Part shown: in pieces, positions 1 through 7,870 of the stretch
How positions within the stretch are numbered: position 1 is the stretch's first letter
Layout of the letters: every line of letters begins with the position of its first letter
Source of the DNA: Alcanivorax sp.
Lineage (GTDB): Bacteria; Pseudomonadota; Gammaproteobacteria; Pseudomonadales; Alcanivoracaceae
DNA length: 64,000 bases
NCBI RefSeq assembly: GCF_002733835.1
Contig: NZ_NVWY01000004.1
Span: 121,340 to 185,339 of the forward strand
Direction: 5' to 3'
The notes under the pieces: generated by a model
The model's database searches: none
Told to the model about the DNA's origin: nothing
The model's input: only the letters and a program-made list of their open reading frames with translations
Program-made: the position numbers and the translations under genes

Positions 1-292
1 CATGCCCGTTTTTGTGGGCCTGGGGATTCAACATGCCAACCGGCGCCGGGTCCATGTGGCCAGTGAACAGCTCACGCCTCTGCCGGAGAAAGGCATTTAT
101 GAACTGGAATTACCTGCGGTCAGCCAACCACTGAAAGCTGGCGATCGTATCGGATTGGTGATCTACGGGTTCACCTCCCAGTTCCCGCTGAATTCTGCGT
201 TTCTCGCACGCAATGCCAGCATCAAAGGGGATGTCTGGCTGCCGATCACCCGCGAAGACGTTCTCTCGCTGAAGCCGGATCGCTCATTCTGA
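1..292 (+). CDS. C-terminal part of an unidentified protein (truncated by window edge)
   Basis: About 96 C-terminal residues of an open frame that enters from the left edge; the first ATG at position 2 is probably internal. The segment is rich in beta-type sequence, with a stretch PLKAGDRIGLVIYGFTSQFP that recalls the C-terminal jelly-roll of CocE/NonD-type hydrolases (typically GHRIRLxIS followed by FPR), but that likeness is weak and the catalytic part lies outside the window. The stop overlaps by 9 bases the end of the convergent gene at 284-1567, so no terminator separates the two. Function is not assigned. Confidence 0.6.
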   Translation, partial: MPVFVGLGIQHANRRRVHVASEQLTPLPEKGIYELELPAVSQPLKAGDRIGLVIYGFTSQFPLNSAFLARNASIKGDVWLPITREDVLSLKPDRSF

Positions 293-1567
293 TACCGGCT
301 CACTGACTGCGTAAGGCACGGCAGCGCTTCGCTGCTGTGCAAAGGCCCCCGCCTCCATGCCGTGCAGGCCTTCGTCAAAATACAGGCTGACCGTAAAGCG
401 CAATTCCTGCGGCTCCGGCCAGCCTTGCAGGGAGTAACCCAGGTTGGGTAACTGACCGGTGAACTGCTCCGGCTCTACCTTGAGGTCACGGTCATCTTCA
501 TAGATCAATTCCACCCGCGTCTTCAGTAGTTCATCCGGTACCGTCATGGCTGTCAGCAGTGAAAACTGTTTGCGGCTGTCAAAGAGAATCCAGTTTTCTT
601 CCATGCTGATTTGCTGGCCGGCAAAAGCCTGATCATCAACATCCTTCTTTCCGTCAACCGTAACCGGGTTATCCGCGAACCGGGCGGTATAGACCTTTGC
701 CCCGATCTGCCCATTACCGTCAACGGTCACCGCCACTTCCGGGTCCTTGAGGGTGGCGCGATACAGCTCCGGGATGCGCGCAAAGGTATGCGCTTCGTAA
801 TGGGCGGCATAACGCATGGCCTGAACCTGAATCGTCATCACCGGGATACCGGCCAGCACCACCTTGGTACGTAAATGCATGACTGATCGAATTGGGCCGA
901 TCAAATGCCCAACCTGTTTGGGGCGCAGGTTATGATTATCCAGTGACATCCGGGTAAAGCGCGAGAGCACCCCGGCGCTCATGCGCATTTTCAGGGTATC
1001 AATGATGGAGCCCTCCCCCTGGTAGCCCTGATAACCGAGATAGAGCCAGTTCAGTTCGTTTTCCGGCTCCACGTTCAGCTCATAAAGCGCCGTGCGCGTC
1101 ATGCCACTATCGACGTCGTGGGCGACGTAATAATCCTGGCTGCGCTGTCTACTGCCTTCGACCAGATAGAAATGGCAATTATTCGCCACCGCGATATCGG
1201 CAACGATAGTTCCCCGGGCGGGACGAAGCGTAGCTGGTGCCTGCGGGCCCGCATCCGTGAGCATCATCAAAAGCTGATCTGCCGCATCCAGATGCCCGGC
1301 TTCGCCGATCATGGCGAATTGACTCCCCTCAAACCACACCATGCCGTGCTCATCCAGCTCATCGAACTGGTAAGGCACCGGCACAAAACGGCCCTGCTCT
1401 ACCCGCATGACCGAGAGGGAATCCAGCGTTTTACCCTGGGCGCCGGGAACGTCCTGCCCGGAGAGTTTAACCACCCGGCCACGATCCAGTGGATCAAAGC
1501 GGCATTCTGCCTGGGCGGTCAGTGCCGGAATAAAAAGGCCGAGCGCCAGAAACAGGCGTAGGGTCAT
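284..1567 (-). CDS. Secreted/periplasmic protein of unknown function at the end of the T2SS operon
   Basis: A 427-residue protein beginning MTLRLFLALGLFIPALTAQA followed by ECRFDP, a clear Sec signal peptide with cleavage after the AQA. The frame is open further upstream, but the ATG at 1567 gives the signal peptide and is preferred. No family is recognised; the mature protein has no further membrane segment and no repeat. It lies 40 bases after gspM on the same strand, the place where gspN sits in many T2SS operons, but it is far longer than GspN (about 250 residues), has a cleavable signal instead of a GspN-type N-terminal anchor, and does not read like GspN. It may be an accessory periplasmic factor or a cargo of the secretion system; both are guesses from position only. 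Confidence 0.8.
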   Translation of the reverse strand: MTLRLFLALGLFIPALTAQAECRFDPLDRGRVVKLSGQDVPGAQGKTLDSLSVMRVEQGRFVPVPYQFDELDEHGMVWFEGSQFAMIGEAGHLDAADQLLMMLTDAGPQAPATLRPARGTIVADIAVANNCHFYLVEGSRQRSQDYYVAHDVDSGMTRTALYELNVEPENELNWLYLGYQGYQGEGSIIDTLKMRMSAGVLSRFTRMSLDNHNLRPKQVGHLIGPIRSVMHLRTKVVLAGIPVMTIQVQAMRYAAHYEAHTFARIPELYRATLKDPEVAVTVDGNGQIGAKVYTARFADNPVTVDGKKDVDDQAFAGQQISMEENWILFDSRKQFSLLTAMTVPDELLKTRVELIYEDDRDLKVEPEQFTGQLPNLGYSLQGWPEPQELRFTVSLYFDEGLHGMEAGAFAQQRSAAVPYAVSEPVSE

Positions 1568-1607
1568 AGTAATGGTTGCTACCTGGTTGTTTATGCTTGT
1601 GTGGCGA

Positions 1608-2126
1608 CTACTTTTGTAGCGTCGCTCGCACCGTGGCGGTACCCGGTTTCTCACCCGGCGTCATTTCCAGATTGGTCAACTGCACGCCCTCTTGCTGGAG
1701 GGATTGCAGCCAGAGCACCGTTTGTGAGGCCACCTGATCTTCCATCTGGATTCGTACCGCCCGATTGCCATCGGGAGAAAACCCTTTCAATGTCAGGCCA
1801 AACTGGTCGGCGCTGCGACTCACATTGCCGGTCCAGTTTCCGGTCGGCCTGGCTGTTGATGTATCGCCTCGCTGGGCGGCGCTAACAGCGCTGCGGTTAT
1901 CCTGGATCCACTGCAGTGTTTGCTGATTGGTGACAAAGCGATTCCTGGCCTGGTCCCGCGCTGCCACCGAAGGCGCCCAGATCAACCAGTACAGCACCAC
2001 CAGAAAAGCCACGGCAGCCAACACCTGCAAGACGCGTTGTTCACGGGGTTCCCGGCTTTCATACCAATTCACGGCCTGGTCGCGCCGTTGTGCCGCCAGT
2101 TTTTTCAGTTCCGCCGTATTACTCAT
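1608..2126 (-). CDS. gspM: Type II secretion system inner-membrane protein GspM
   Basis: GspM is a bitopic component of the inner-membrane platform and partners GspL. The 172-residue product has a short charged cytoplasmic N terminus, one membrane segment at about residues 33-50 (VLQVLAAVAFLVVLYWLIW) and a periplasmic ferredoxin-like part, the usual GspM plan and length. Its start overlaps the gspL stop in an ATGA arrangement, indicating translational coupling. Sequence conservation in this family is low, so the call rests on topology, length and position after gspL. Confidence 0.88.
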   Translation of the reverse strand: MSNTAELKKLAAQRRDQAVNWYESREPREQRVLQVLAAVAFLVVLYWLIWAPSVAARDQARNRFVTNQQTLQWIQDNRSAVSAAQRGDTSTARPTGNWTGNVSRSADQFGLTLKGFSPDGNRAVRIQMEDQVASQTVLWLQSLQQEGVQLTNLEMTPGEKPGTATVRATLQK

Positions 2127-3262
2127 CCTGGCTGCTCCACCTTGATACGAGCGCTGACGCCCTGGGCACCATTGCGATAGTTGGCAATCGAGGCTCTCGC
2201 GCCCTGCTTCTTCAACGCATTCTGAAGCTGTTCCAGCTGGGCATAATCCTTGGCGCCCACATCCAGCAGCAAGGTGTTATCGCGCTGATCATACTGAAGC
2301 CGCTTGGGCTCAACCTTTATCTCTTTCAACACTTGCGCCACCGGCCCCAGAAGCGGAAAAAAACGGGCCTGCCCGCCTTCACTGCTACTTCCCAGGCGGG
2401 AAAGCCGCCCCTGGAATTGGCGGCTCAGGGCCGTGGTCGCCTTGTCGCCGGGAAACAGCTGCTCGTAAAGGGCTTTGGCATCGGCAAAGGCCGCCTGCGC
2501 AGCCTGCTCATAACGCCACTGTTGTACCCAGATCGCCACCAGGGCCAACACAAACACAGCTGCGGCCAGAATGCTGACGGGCTTCCAGGGCGCAAACGCC
2601 GTGTTGCTACCCTTTTTTTGTTTCGGTGCATACGGGCCGGTCAGCAGTTCCTGGCCAGCGCCACCGCGCAGTGCATCCAGAAACGCCGCAGTGCCGGATA
2701 AAACGGTGGCGTCGGCAAGGCTGTCACCAAATAGCGCCTGCATGCCGTCACGCTGGTCGGCATCCACCACCAGACAACGGTCCCGGTCTGCCATTAATAG
2801 CACCTGCCCACCATCCAGTTCCGCAATCAGAGGAGCCTGGCCCTGTAACCGTTCGGCATCTACCTGAAGCGAGCCGAGTACAGCTCCCTGCTCAGCAGCC
2901 CACTGTTCAAGCTGGCTGATCAACTCACGGGCGATGGCGGTCACTTCGTAGTCGTCCCCTGCCCCTTTGCGTGAGACAAACCAAAGCGATTCCGGGCTGT
3001 CCAGCATCTGCTCTTCGAGCAGATACGGCAGAACACGCTGTAAATGGCGCGCCTGCTTGCGAGTCAGGGAAACATGGGTTAGCCGGGCAAAGGCCACGCT
3101 GATAATGACATGGAGGGTCTGGCCGGCACACTGTTCCAGCGCATCACGCAGGCTAATGGCCTGTACGTCATCGGTTGCGTTGCGCTGCAACAGCACCGGA
3201 ATTTCAAGATCCGGCTCTGTTCCCCCTGCACCGCTTAAATAAATCAGTGGAGCATCTGCCAC
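2123..3262 (-). CDS. gspL: Type II secretion system protein GspL
   Basis: GspL links the cytoplasmic ATPase GspE to the inner-membrane platform. The 379-residue product has an actin-like cytoplasmic domain (about residues 1-215), a single membrane helix near residues 231-247 (VSILAAAVFVLALVAIWVQ) and a periplasmic domain ending in a ferredoxin-like fold. Translation appears to start at GTG 3262, nine bases after an AAGGA ribosome binding site. A 131-base gap separates it from gspK, wider than the other junctions in this operon, so an internal promoter or processing site there is possible, though none is evident. Confidence 0.92.
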   Translation of the reverse strand: MADAPLIYLSGAGGTEPDLEIPVLLQRNATDDVQAISLRDALEQCAGQTLHVIISVAFARLTHVSLTRKQARHLQRVLPYLLEEQMLDSPESLWFVSRKGAGDDYEVTAIARELISQLEQWAAEQGAVLGSLQVDAERLQGQAPLIAELDGGQVLLMADRDRCLVVDADQRDGMQALFGDSLADATVLSGTAAFLDALRGGAGQELLTGPYAPKQKKGSNTAFAPWKPVSILAAAVFVLALVAIWVQQWRYEQAAQAAFADAKALYEQLFPGDKATTALSRQFQGRLSRLGSSSEGGQARFFPLLGPVAQVLKEIKVEPKRLQYDQRDNTLLLDVGAKDYAQLEQLQNALKKQGARASIANYRNGAQGVSARIKVEQPG

Positions 3263-3370
3263 GCTGCTGTGTCCTTTCGTTGTTATCTGCGTTGTTATTA
3301 CTGCATGTGCCGCTGGCTCAGTGTACCAAGGCGAGCATCATTCCACAGTGTCGTTACTGACCATTGCGCC

Positions 3371-3406
3371 TACTGGGCATCTTACTGGGCATCTTACTGG
3401 GCATTG
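3371..3406 (-). repeat. Three 12-bp tandem units spanning the gspK stop codon
   Basis: On the plus strand the unit TACTGGGCATCT occurs twice and is followed by a third copy ending in TG. Read on the gspK strand the frame is AAT GCC CAG TAA, GAT GCC CAG TAA, GAT GCC CAG TAG, so each unit carries its own in-frame stop. It looks like a slippage expansion of the gene's last codons and stop. Confidence 0.9.
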
Positions 3407-4455
3407 TAGAAGGGATTGCAGGCCGGTTCGAGCGGGGTCAGCAGCGGGCTTACCTGCCGGCTGAAGACCTCGGTAGACGCATCATTACCGCTACGCCGGC
3501 GCAAGCGACTCACCAATCGGCTTAATTGGCCGTCTACTTCCACGTCCACCATCACCTGGAAATATTCACTGCTAACGCCCAGAAGGTCGCTAACTGCCTG
3601 CTTTTCGTCGGCGTCAAGGGCGCTCAAAGGAGCAAGCTGCATCAGATCACTCACGGTTGTAATCGGCTCTTCTTGGCGGGCTTTGACAATGGCTTCTACT
3701 GCGCCGGTACCCGCTATTGCGCCCAGCACCGCATCCAGCACCTGGGGCGGCGCCGTATTCACATTCAATGTAGTTCCCAGCGGTAGCGCCGTAAACAGCC
3801 CCCAGACCATGCTGTCCTGGGGTTGATTGGCCACCTGGAAGCTGAGCAAGGCACGCATTTCCGATTCATGGGCCGCCGGCATGTTCGGAGTCCGGCGGTT
3901 ACGGTAATCCGCGTCTTCCGCCCCTTCGACCCCATCCACAATATTGTTGGAATCCAGCCAATCCGCCATTTCGTTGGCCAGTCGTGACGCGTCTGTTTCC
4001 TGGGGGAAAGTCAGTTCGATGAGCCGGGTAAGCCGGTCAATCGCCTCTGGATCGCGAACAAAGGCATCGCCTTGAGCCGTAATCAACCAATTGAGATTAA
4101 AACGCCCCTGTAGATCCTGGACGCTGGCGCTGAGCATGGCGTCTTCATAGGGGGTGGGCGGTAATTGTACTGCCCACTGCTCTTCCACGCAGTCATCAAC
4201 CAGCGCGTTATTGTTCTGGTCATCCTGCAGGTCATCGATCAGCCCCTGCTGGGCCACCACTTCCGCCGCCATGGCATATTGGTACCGCTTGTCCCATTGC
4301 AGCAGGTTGTCCGCCCGAGTAAGAAAACGATCCTGGCGAAACAGTACCTCCACGGTAATGGTGGTCAACAGGGCCAGCAGTAAAAGCACGATCACCAGCG
4401 CCATTCCTCGCTGCTGATGCACGACGCCATTACGCCTGCGCAGTATCAACTCCAT
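3394..4455 (-). CDS. gspK: Type II secretion system minor pseudopilin GspK
   Basis: GspK caps the pseudopilus together with GspI and GspJ. The 353-residue product has a prepilin-like leader ending QQRG before MALVIVLLLLALLTT; as usual for GspK the mature position 5 is not glutamate. The long C-terminal part contains the helix-hairpin-helix-like SAM region (TRLIELTFP to NTAPPQVLDAVLG) characteristic of the family. It overlaps the gspJ end by 10 bases. The stop lies in a 12-bp tandem repeat that supplies two further in-frame stops. Confidence 0.95.
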   Translation of the reverse strand: MELILRRRNGVVHQQRGMALVIVLLLLALLTTITVEVLFRQDRFLTRADNLLQWDKRYQYAMAAEVVAQQGLIDDLQDDQNNNALVDDCVEEQWAVQLPPTPYEDAMLSASVQDLQGRFNLNWLITAQGDAFVRDPEAIDRLTRLIELTFPQETDASRLANEMADWLDSNNIVDGVEGAEDADYRNRRTPNMPAAHESEMRALLSFQVANQPQDSMVWGLFTALPLGTTLNVNTAPPQVLDAVLGAIAGTGAVEAIVKARQEEPITTVSDLMQLAPLSALDADEKQAVSDLLGVSSEYFQVMVDVEVDGQLSRLVSRLRRRSGNDASTEVFSRQVSPLLTPLEPACNPFYNAQ

Positions 4456-5105
4456 GGGTTCACCACGGTCCGGTAGAAACGGTGCACGATGTCACCGTTT
4501 TCCAGCTCGATTTCCAGCTCGATACTCTTTGGCAGACGCTGCTGCCAGACTGGAACGGCCGCCATGGCCACATCCGGCCACAGCTCCAGCCACTGCCACT
4601 CCCCCTGGGGAGTCAAATCAAGGTAGCGGACAGTAAAGCGCTCCACGTGATCCAGCAGCACATCTTCCTGATACTCAGTGGCCACATTGGTGTCGAGCAC
4701 CGGCCAGTAACGGCGGAACAAGGTGCCATCTTCAAGGGTATAGACCACCCGCTGCATCTCACTGCGTTTACGCAGACCAAAAGGGTTGGACCAGCCCAGG
4801 CGGGTGAATTCCACATAATTATCACGGCCCAGAATGGCCGGTTGCGGGTCGCCGTAGGGATCGCGGACCGGACGACTGATCAGTTGCTCGAAATCCAGGG
4901 TAAGAAAGGTGACAGCGCGCTGGGTGCCCTCCATTTCATCGGCACTGTCTTTCAGTTGTTCACGGCCCTGCAGGGCGCTGCCGAGAAAACTGGCCACCCA
5001 GACATAGATGAACGCGAAGATGGCGATGGTGATGACCATCTCCAGCAGGGTAAACCCCCGCTGCGCCAGGCGCCTGGAAGAATACGGATGGAGAACTTCC
5101 ATCAT
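4446..5105 (-). CDS. gspJ: Type II secretion system minor pseudopilin GspJ
   Basis: A 219-residue minor pseudopilin. The leader peptide (residues 1-17, ending AQRG) precedes FTLLEMVITIAIFAFIYV, with the phenylalanine at mature position 1 and glutamate at position 5 expected for processing by the prepilin peptidase GspO/PilD. GspJ packs with GspI and GspK at the pseudopilus tip. The start (two adjacent ATG codons at 5105 and 5102) overlaps the gspI stop, and its end overlaps gspK, so translation of I-J-K is coupled. Confidence 0.95.
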   Translation of the reverse strand: MMEVLHPYSSRRLAQRGFTLLEMVITIAIFAFIYVWVASFLGSALQGREQLKDSADEMEGTQRAVTFLTLDFEQLISRPVRDPYGDPQPAILGRDNYVEFTRLGWSNPFGLRKRSEMQRVVYTLEDGTLFRRYWPVLDTNVATEYQEDVLLDHVERFTVRYLDLTPQGEWQWLELWPDVAMAAVPVWQQRLPKSIELEIELENGDIVHRFYRTVVNPWS

Positions 5106-5482
5106 CCGGACGCCGGTTTGCCAATCAGGCTGGCCAGGTGATAAGCCAGTTGCCCCTCATCATCGCCCTGCATCATGCCCACCTCGATATCCACACGCCG
5201 GGTGTCCGGGTAAGGGCCCTCACTGACACGGGTATTGATCCACCATTCACGCCCGTTGCGGGTCACCGTGGAATCCGATTCGCCAGTAGAAGGCCATTGC
5301 TGATACACCTGCATTTCCACCAGCTTGTCGGAGGCCACCAGAAAACCCAGGTGGGTTTCATTAATGTTGCTATACGCCCGGGCAGTGGAGCCCATGGTCT
5401 GACCAAGCACCACCATGACCAGCGCCAGAATGGAGACAGCAATCAGCACTTCCACCAGAGTAAAGCCACCCTGCCGCTTCAT
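5102..5482 (-). CDS. gspI: Type II secretion system minor pseudopilin GspI
   Basis: A 126-residue minor pseudopilin that nucleates the tip complex with GspJ and GspK. The start is placed at ATG 5482 (MKRQGG before FTLVEVLIAVSILALVM) because this gives the normal short leader and an ATGA overlap with the gspH stop; a longer frame exists upstream but would precede the leader with unrelated sequence. Glutamate 5 of the mature protein is present. The remainder is the compact GspI periplasmic domain (NETHLGFLVASDKLVEMQVY). Confidence 0.94.
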   Translation of the reverse strand: MKRQGGFTLVEVLIAVSILALVMVVLGQTMGSTARAYSNINETHLGFLVASDKLVEMQVYQQWPSTGESDSTVTRNGREWWINTRVSEGPYPDTRRVDIEVGMMQGDDEGQLAYHLASLIGKPASG

Positions 5483-6201
5483 TCCTGCACGTCCTCTATC
5501 ATTCTTGAACGCTGCTCCAGCCACTCCTGTTTGTCCTGCTGGTCGTCATCGTCCTGCTCACGGTCCGGATCGGTAATCTGCCCGAGAGCCGAAATTTGCC
5601 AGCGCTGCACCTGGTCGAGATCATCCTGGCTCTGCATGGCGAGGGTCACAGGAGACACTTCGCCGCTGGGGAAAAAGAAAATCTGCGGAAACGCCTTTTC
5701 GTCTTCTCCCTCTTCCCCGGACTCGTTGTTGCTGTCCCGCTGGCGCGCCTCTGCCTCGCCACCCTCGCCCACGGTGTCTTCACCTAAATCCAGCGAGGTG
5801 TCTTTCTTGACCAGGGTCTCGGCAACCTGACTGAGGCTCGCCTGTTCTTCATCAGCCAGTTCATCCAGCTGCCACACCAACTCCAGGGCAGGAGGAATCT
5901 GGCGGGGCTTGAGTGCAGTGTCCTCGATGGGCAGAAAATCAGCAGCGGCGATGTCGTAGGCCAGGGGCTCCCAGCCATCATGGCGCAGACGCAGCGCCAG
6001 CAGCTGCCCCGAGAACAGGCTGCGCTCGTTAAGCAGTGACAGGGTATCCTTCAGGCGGGCAGACTCCTGCTCCAGCTGCCGGTCGTCGGAAGCCCAGTTC
6101 CCCTGGCTAACCACCACGGCGCTCAGCAACGCAATCAGCCCCACCACCACCATGATTTCCAGCAGGGTAAAGCCGGATTGCAGCGTGCGGGGCAAGCGCA
6201 T
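5479..6201 (-). CDS. gspH: Type II secretion system minor pseudopilin GspH, with acidic insertion
   Basis: GspH sits between the tip complex and the major pseudopilin. The start at ATG 6201 gives MRLPRTLQSG before FTLLEIMVVVGLIALLSAV, a standard prepilin leader with glutamate 5; the open frame extends further upstream but that part is antisense-like sequence overlapping gspG. At 240 residues it is longer than usual (about 150-190). The excess is an acidic, low-complexity stretch at about residues 115-168 (for example ESGEEGEDE) and a charged tail from about residue 211 (DPDREQDDDDQQDKQEW). The GspH core strand FFFPSGEVSPVTL follows the insertion. Confidence 0.93.
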   Translation of the reverse strand: MRLPRTLQSGFTLLEIMVVVGLIALLSAVVVSQGNWASDDRQLEQESARLKDTLSLLNERSLFSGQLLALRLRHDGWEPLAYDIAAADFLPIEDTALKPRQIPPALELVWQLDELADEEQASLSQVAETLVKKDTSLDLGEDTVGEGGEAEARQRDSNNESGEEGEDEKAFPQIFFFPSGEVSPVTLAMQSQDDLDQVQRWQISALGQITDPDREQDDDDQQDKQEWLEQRSRMIEDVQE

Positions 6202-6202
6202 G

Positions 6203-6628
6203 TTACTGAACGTCGCGCCAATTGATGTCCGCGTCGGAGCCTTCACCGCCCTCAACACCATCGGCGCCCATGGACAGCAGATCGAACGGCCCTTCAACCC
6301 CGGGGCTGATGTAAACGTAGTCGTTATTCCAGGCATCCAGGGGGACTTTCGGCAAGTAGCCACCATCCGGCCATTTGCGGGCTGAATTAGGGCGTTCCAC
6401 CAGGCCGTTGAGGCCTTCTTCACTGGTGGGGTAGCTACCATTGTTGAACTTGTAGAGGTCCAGCTGCTGGACGATCTTGCCCATATTGGCTTTGGTCAGA
6501 TCTACCTTGGCGGTTTCACCCTGCCCGATCACGTTGGGCACAATCACCGCAGCCAACAGACCAATAATGGCCACCACCACCATAATTTCCAGCAGGGTAA
6601 ACCCCGACATGGCACGCTTTGCTTTCAT
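6203..6628 (-). CDS. gspG: Type II secretion system major pseudopilin GspG
   Basis: GspG polymerises into the periplasmic pseudopilus that pushes cargo through the secretin. The 141-residue protein shows the leader MKAKRAMSG, cleavage before FTLLEIMVVVAIIGLLAAV with phenylalanine 1 and glutamate 5, the alanine/lysine-rich helix, and the C-terminal calcium-site region DAWNNDYVYISPG and DLLSMGADG followed by a GEGSDADI loop, all typical of the major pseudopilin. It follows gspF by 9 bases. Confidence 0.97.
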   Translation of the reverse strand: MKAKRAMSGFTLLEIMVVVAIIGLLAAVIVPNVIGQGETAKVDLTKANMGKIVQQLDLYKFNNGSYPTSEEGLNGLVERPNSARKWPDGGYLPKVPLDAWNNDYVYISPGVEGPFDLLSMGADGVEGGEGSDADINWRDVQ

Positions 6629-6637
6629 TCTTTCACC

Positions 6638-7855
6638 TTAACCGGCTAGTAAGTTATTCATTTGCATGATCGGCAGCATGACCGACAGGACAATCATTAC
6701 AACCACCCCCGCCATCACCAGCAACATGATCGGGCCGAGCAGCCCCACCATGGTATTGATCGTGCTACTCAGTTCCCGTTCCTGATAATCCGCAGCCCGG
6801 GTCAACATATTGTCCAGTTCACCGCTGGCCTCACCGCTGGCAATCATCTGCACCAGCATGGGCGGAAAATAACCGCTGGCATCCAGGGCACGACTGAGGC
6901 TGCCGCCCTCGCGAACCTTGGCGGCGGCGTTTTTGACCGCATTACGAACCGCGAGATTACCCACCACCTGGGCGGCGATAAACAGGGCATCCACCAGCGG
7001 TACACCGGAGCGACCAAGAATGCCCAGGGTGCTGGCCAGCCGGGCACTGTCGCCAGCACGCAGCATGGTGCCCACCAAAGGCATATTCACCAGCCGTTGA
7101 TGCACCCGTAACCGAAAGCGTGGATCACGCATGGCACGCATGAAGATCACCACACCGACCACGATCAGTAACACCACCAGCCAGCCCCAACCACGGGCAA
7201 AGTCGCTCATGGCCATGACAATACGGGTCAGCAGCGGCAGCGCCTGGTCCCGCCCTTCAAAAACAGCCACCAGCTTGGGCACCACGAAGGTCATCATCAG
7301 CATGATGACGATGGAGGCAAACACCATGATAAAGGCGGGATAAATCATCGCCTGAGCCACGGAACGCCCCGTGTCATGCCGGGTTTCCAGGTAATCGGCG
7401 AGCTGCTCCAGCACCTGCTCCAGGTGACCACTCTGCTCACCGGCGGCCACCGTGGCACGGTACATTTCCGGAAAAGCGCGGGGAAAGGATTCGAAACTGC
7501 GGGCCAGGCTGTAGCCCTCGCGGACCTTGGCACGCACCGCCAGCATAATCCGCTCAATGCGGTCATTGGCAGCCTGCTTGGAAACCGCTGACAAGGCTTG
7601 CTCCACCGGCAGGCCGGATTTCAGCAGTGTGGCCAGCTGGCGGGTAATCAGCGCCTGTTCGGCACCATTGATCTTGCCGGAGCCGGCAAAACGGCCCATC
7701 CCCTGGCTGTTGGTATCGCTGGCCTCGTTAACCTCCAGGGGAACCCAGCCCTTGTCACGGAGTTGCTGGCGAACCTGGCGGGCACTGTCGGCTTCCAGTG
7801 TACCTTTGTTGATTTTGCCCCTGTGATCCAGGGATCGGTATTCGAATGCTGGCAT
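6638..7855 (-). CDS. gspF: Type II secretion system inner-membrane platform protein GspF
   Basis: GspF is the polytopic platform protein that transmits GspE motion to the pseudopilus. The 405-residue length is standard. An N-terminal soluble domain (MPAFEYRSLDHRGKINKGTLEA) is followed by two tandem T2SSF domains of about 120 residues separated by membrane helices (around residues 170-195 and 220-240) and a C-terminal helix (LLGPIMLLVMAGVVVMIVLSVMLPI). The gene lies 15 bases behind gspE. Confidence 0.97.
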   Translation of the reverse strand: MPAFEYRSLDHRGKINKGTLEADSARQVRQQLRDKGWVPLEVNEASDTNSQGMGRFAGSGKINGAEQALITRQLATLLKSGLPVEQALSAVSKQAANDRIERIMLAVRAKVREGYSLARSFESFPRAFPEMYRATVAAGEQSGHLEQVLEQLADYLETRHDTGRSVAQAMIYPAFIMVFASIVIMLMMTFVVPKLVAVFEGRDQALPLLTRIVMAMSDFARGWGWLVVLLIVVGVVIFMRAMRDPRFRLRVHQRLVNMPLVGTMLRAGDSARLASTLGILGRSGVPLVDALFIAAQVVGNLAVRNAVKNAAAKVREGGSLSRALDASGYFPPMLVQMIASGEASGELDNMLTRAADYQERELSSTINTMVGLLGPIMLLVMAGVVVMIVLSVMLPIMQMNNLLAG

Positions 7856-7870
7856 GCGGCTGCTGTCCCG

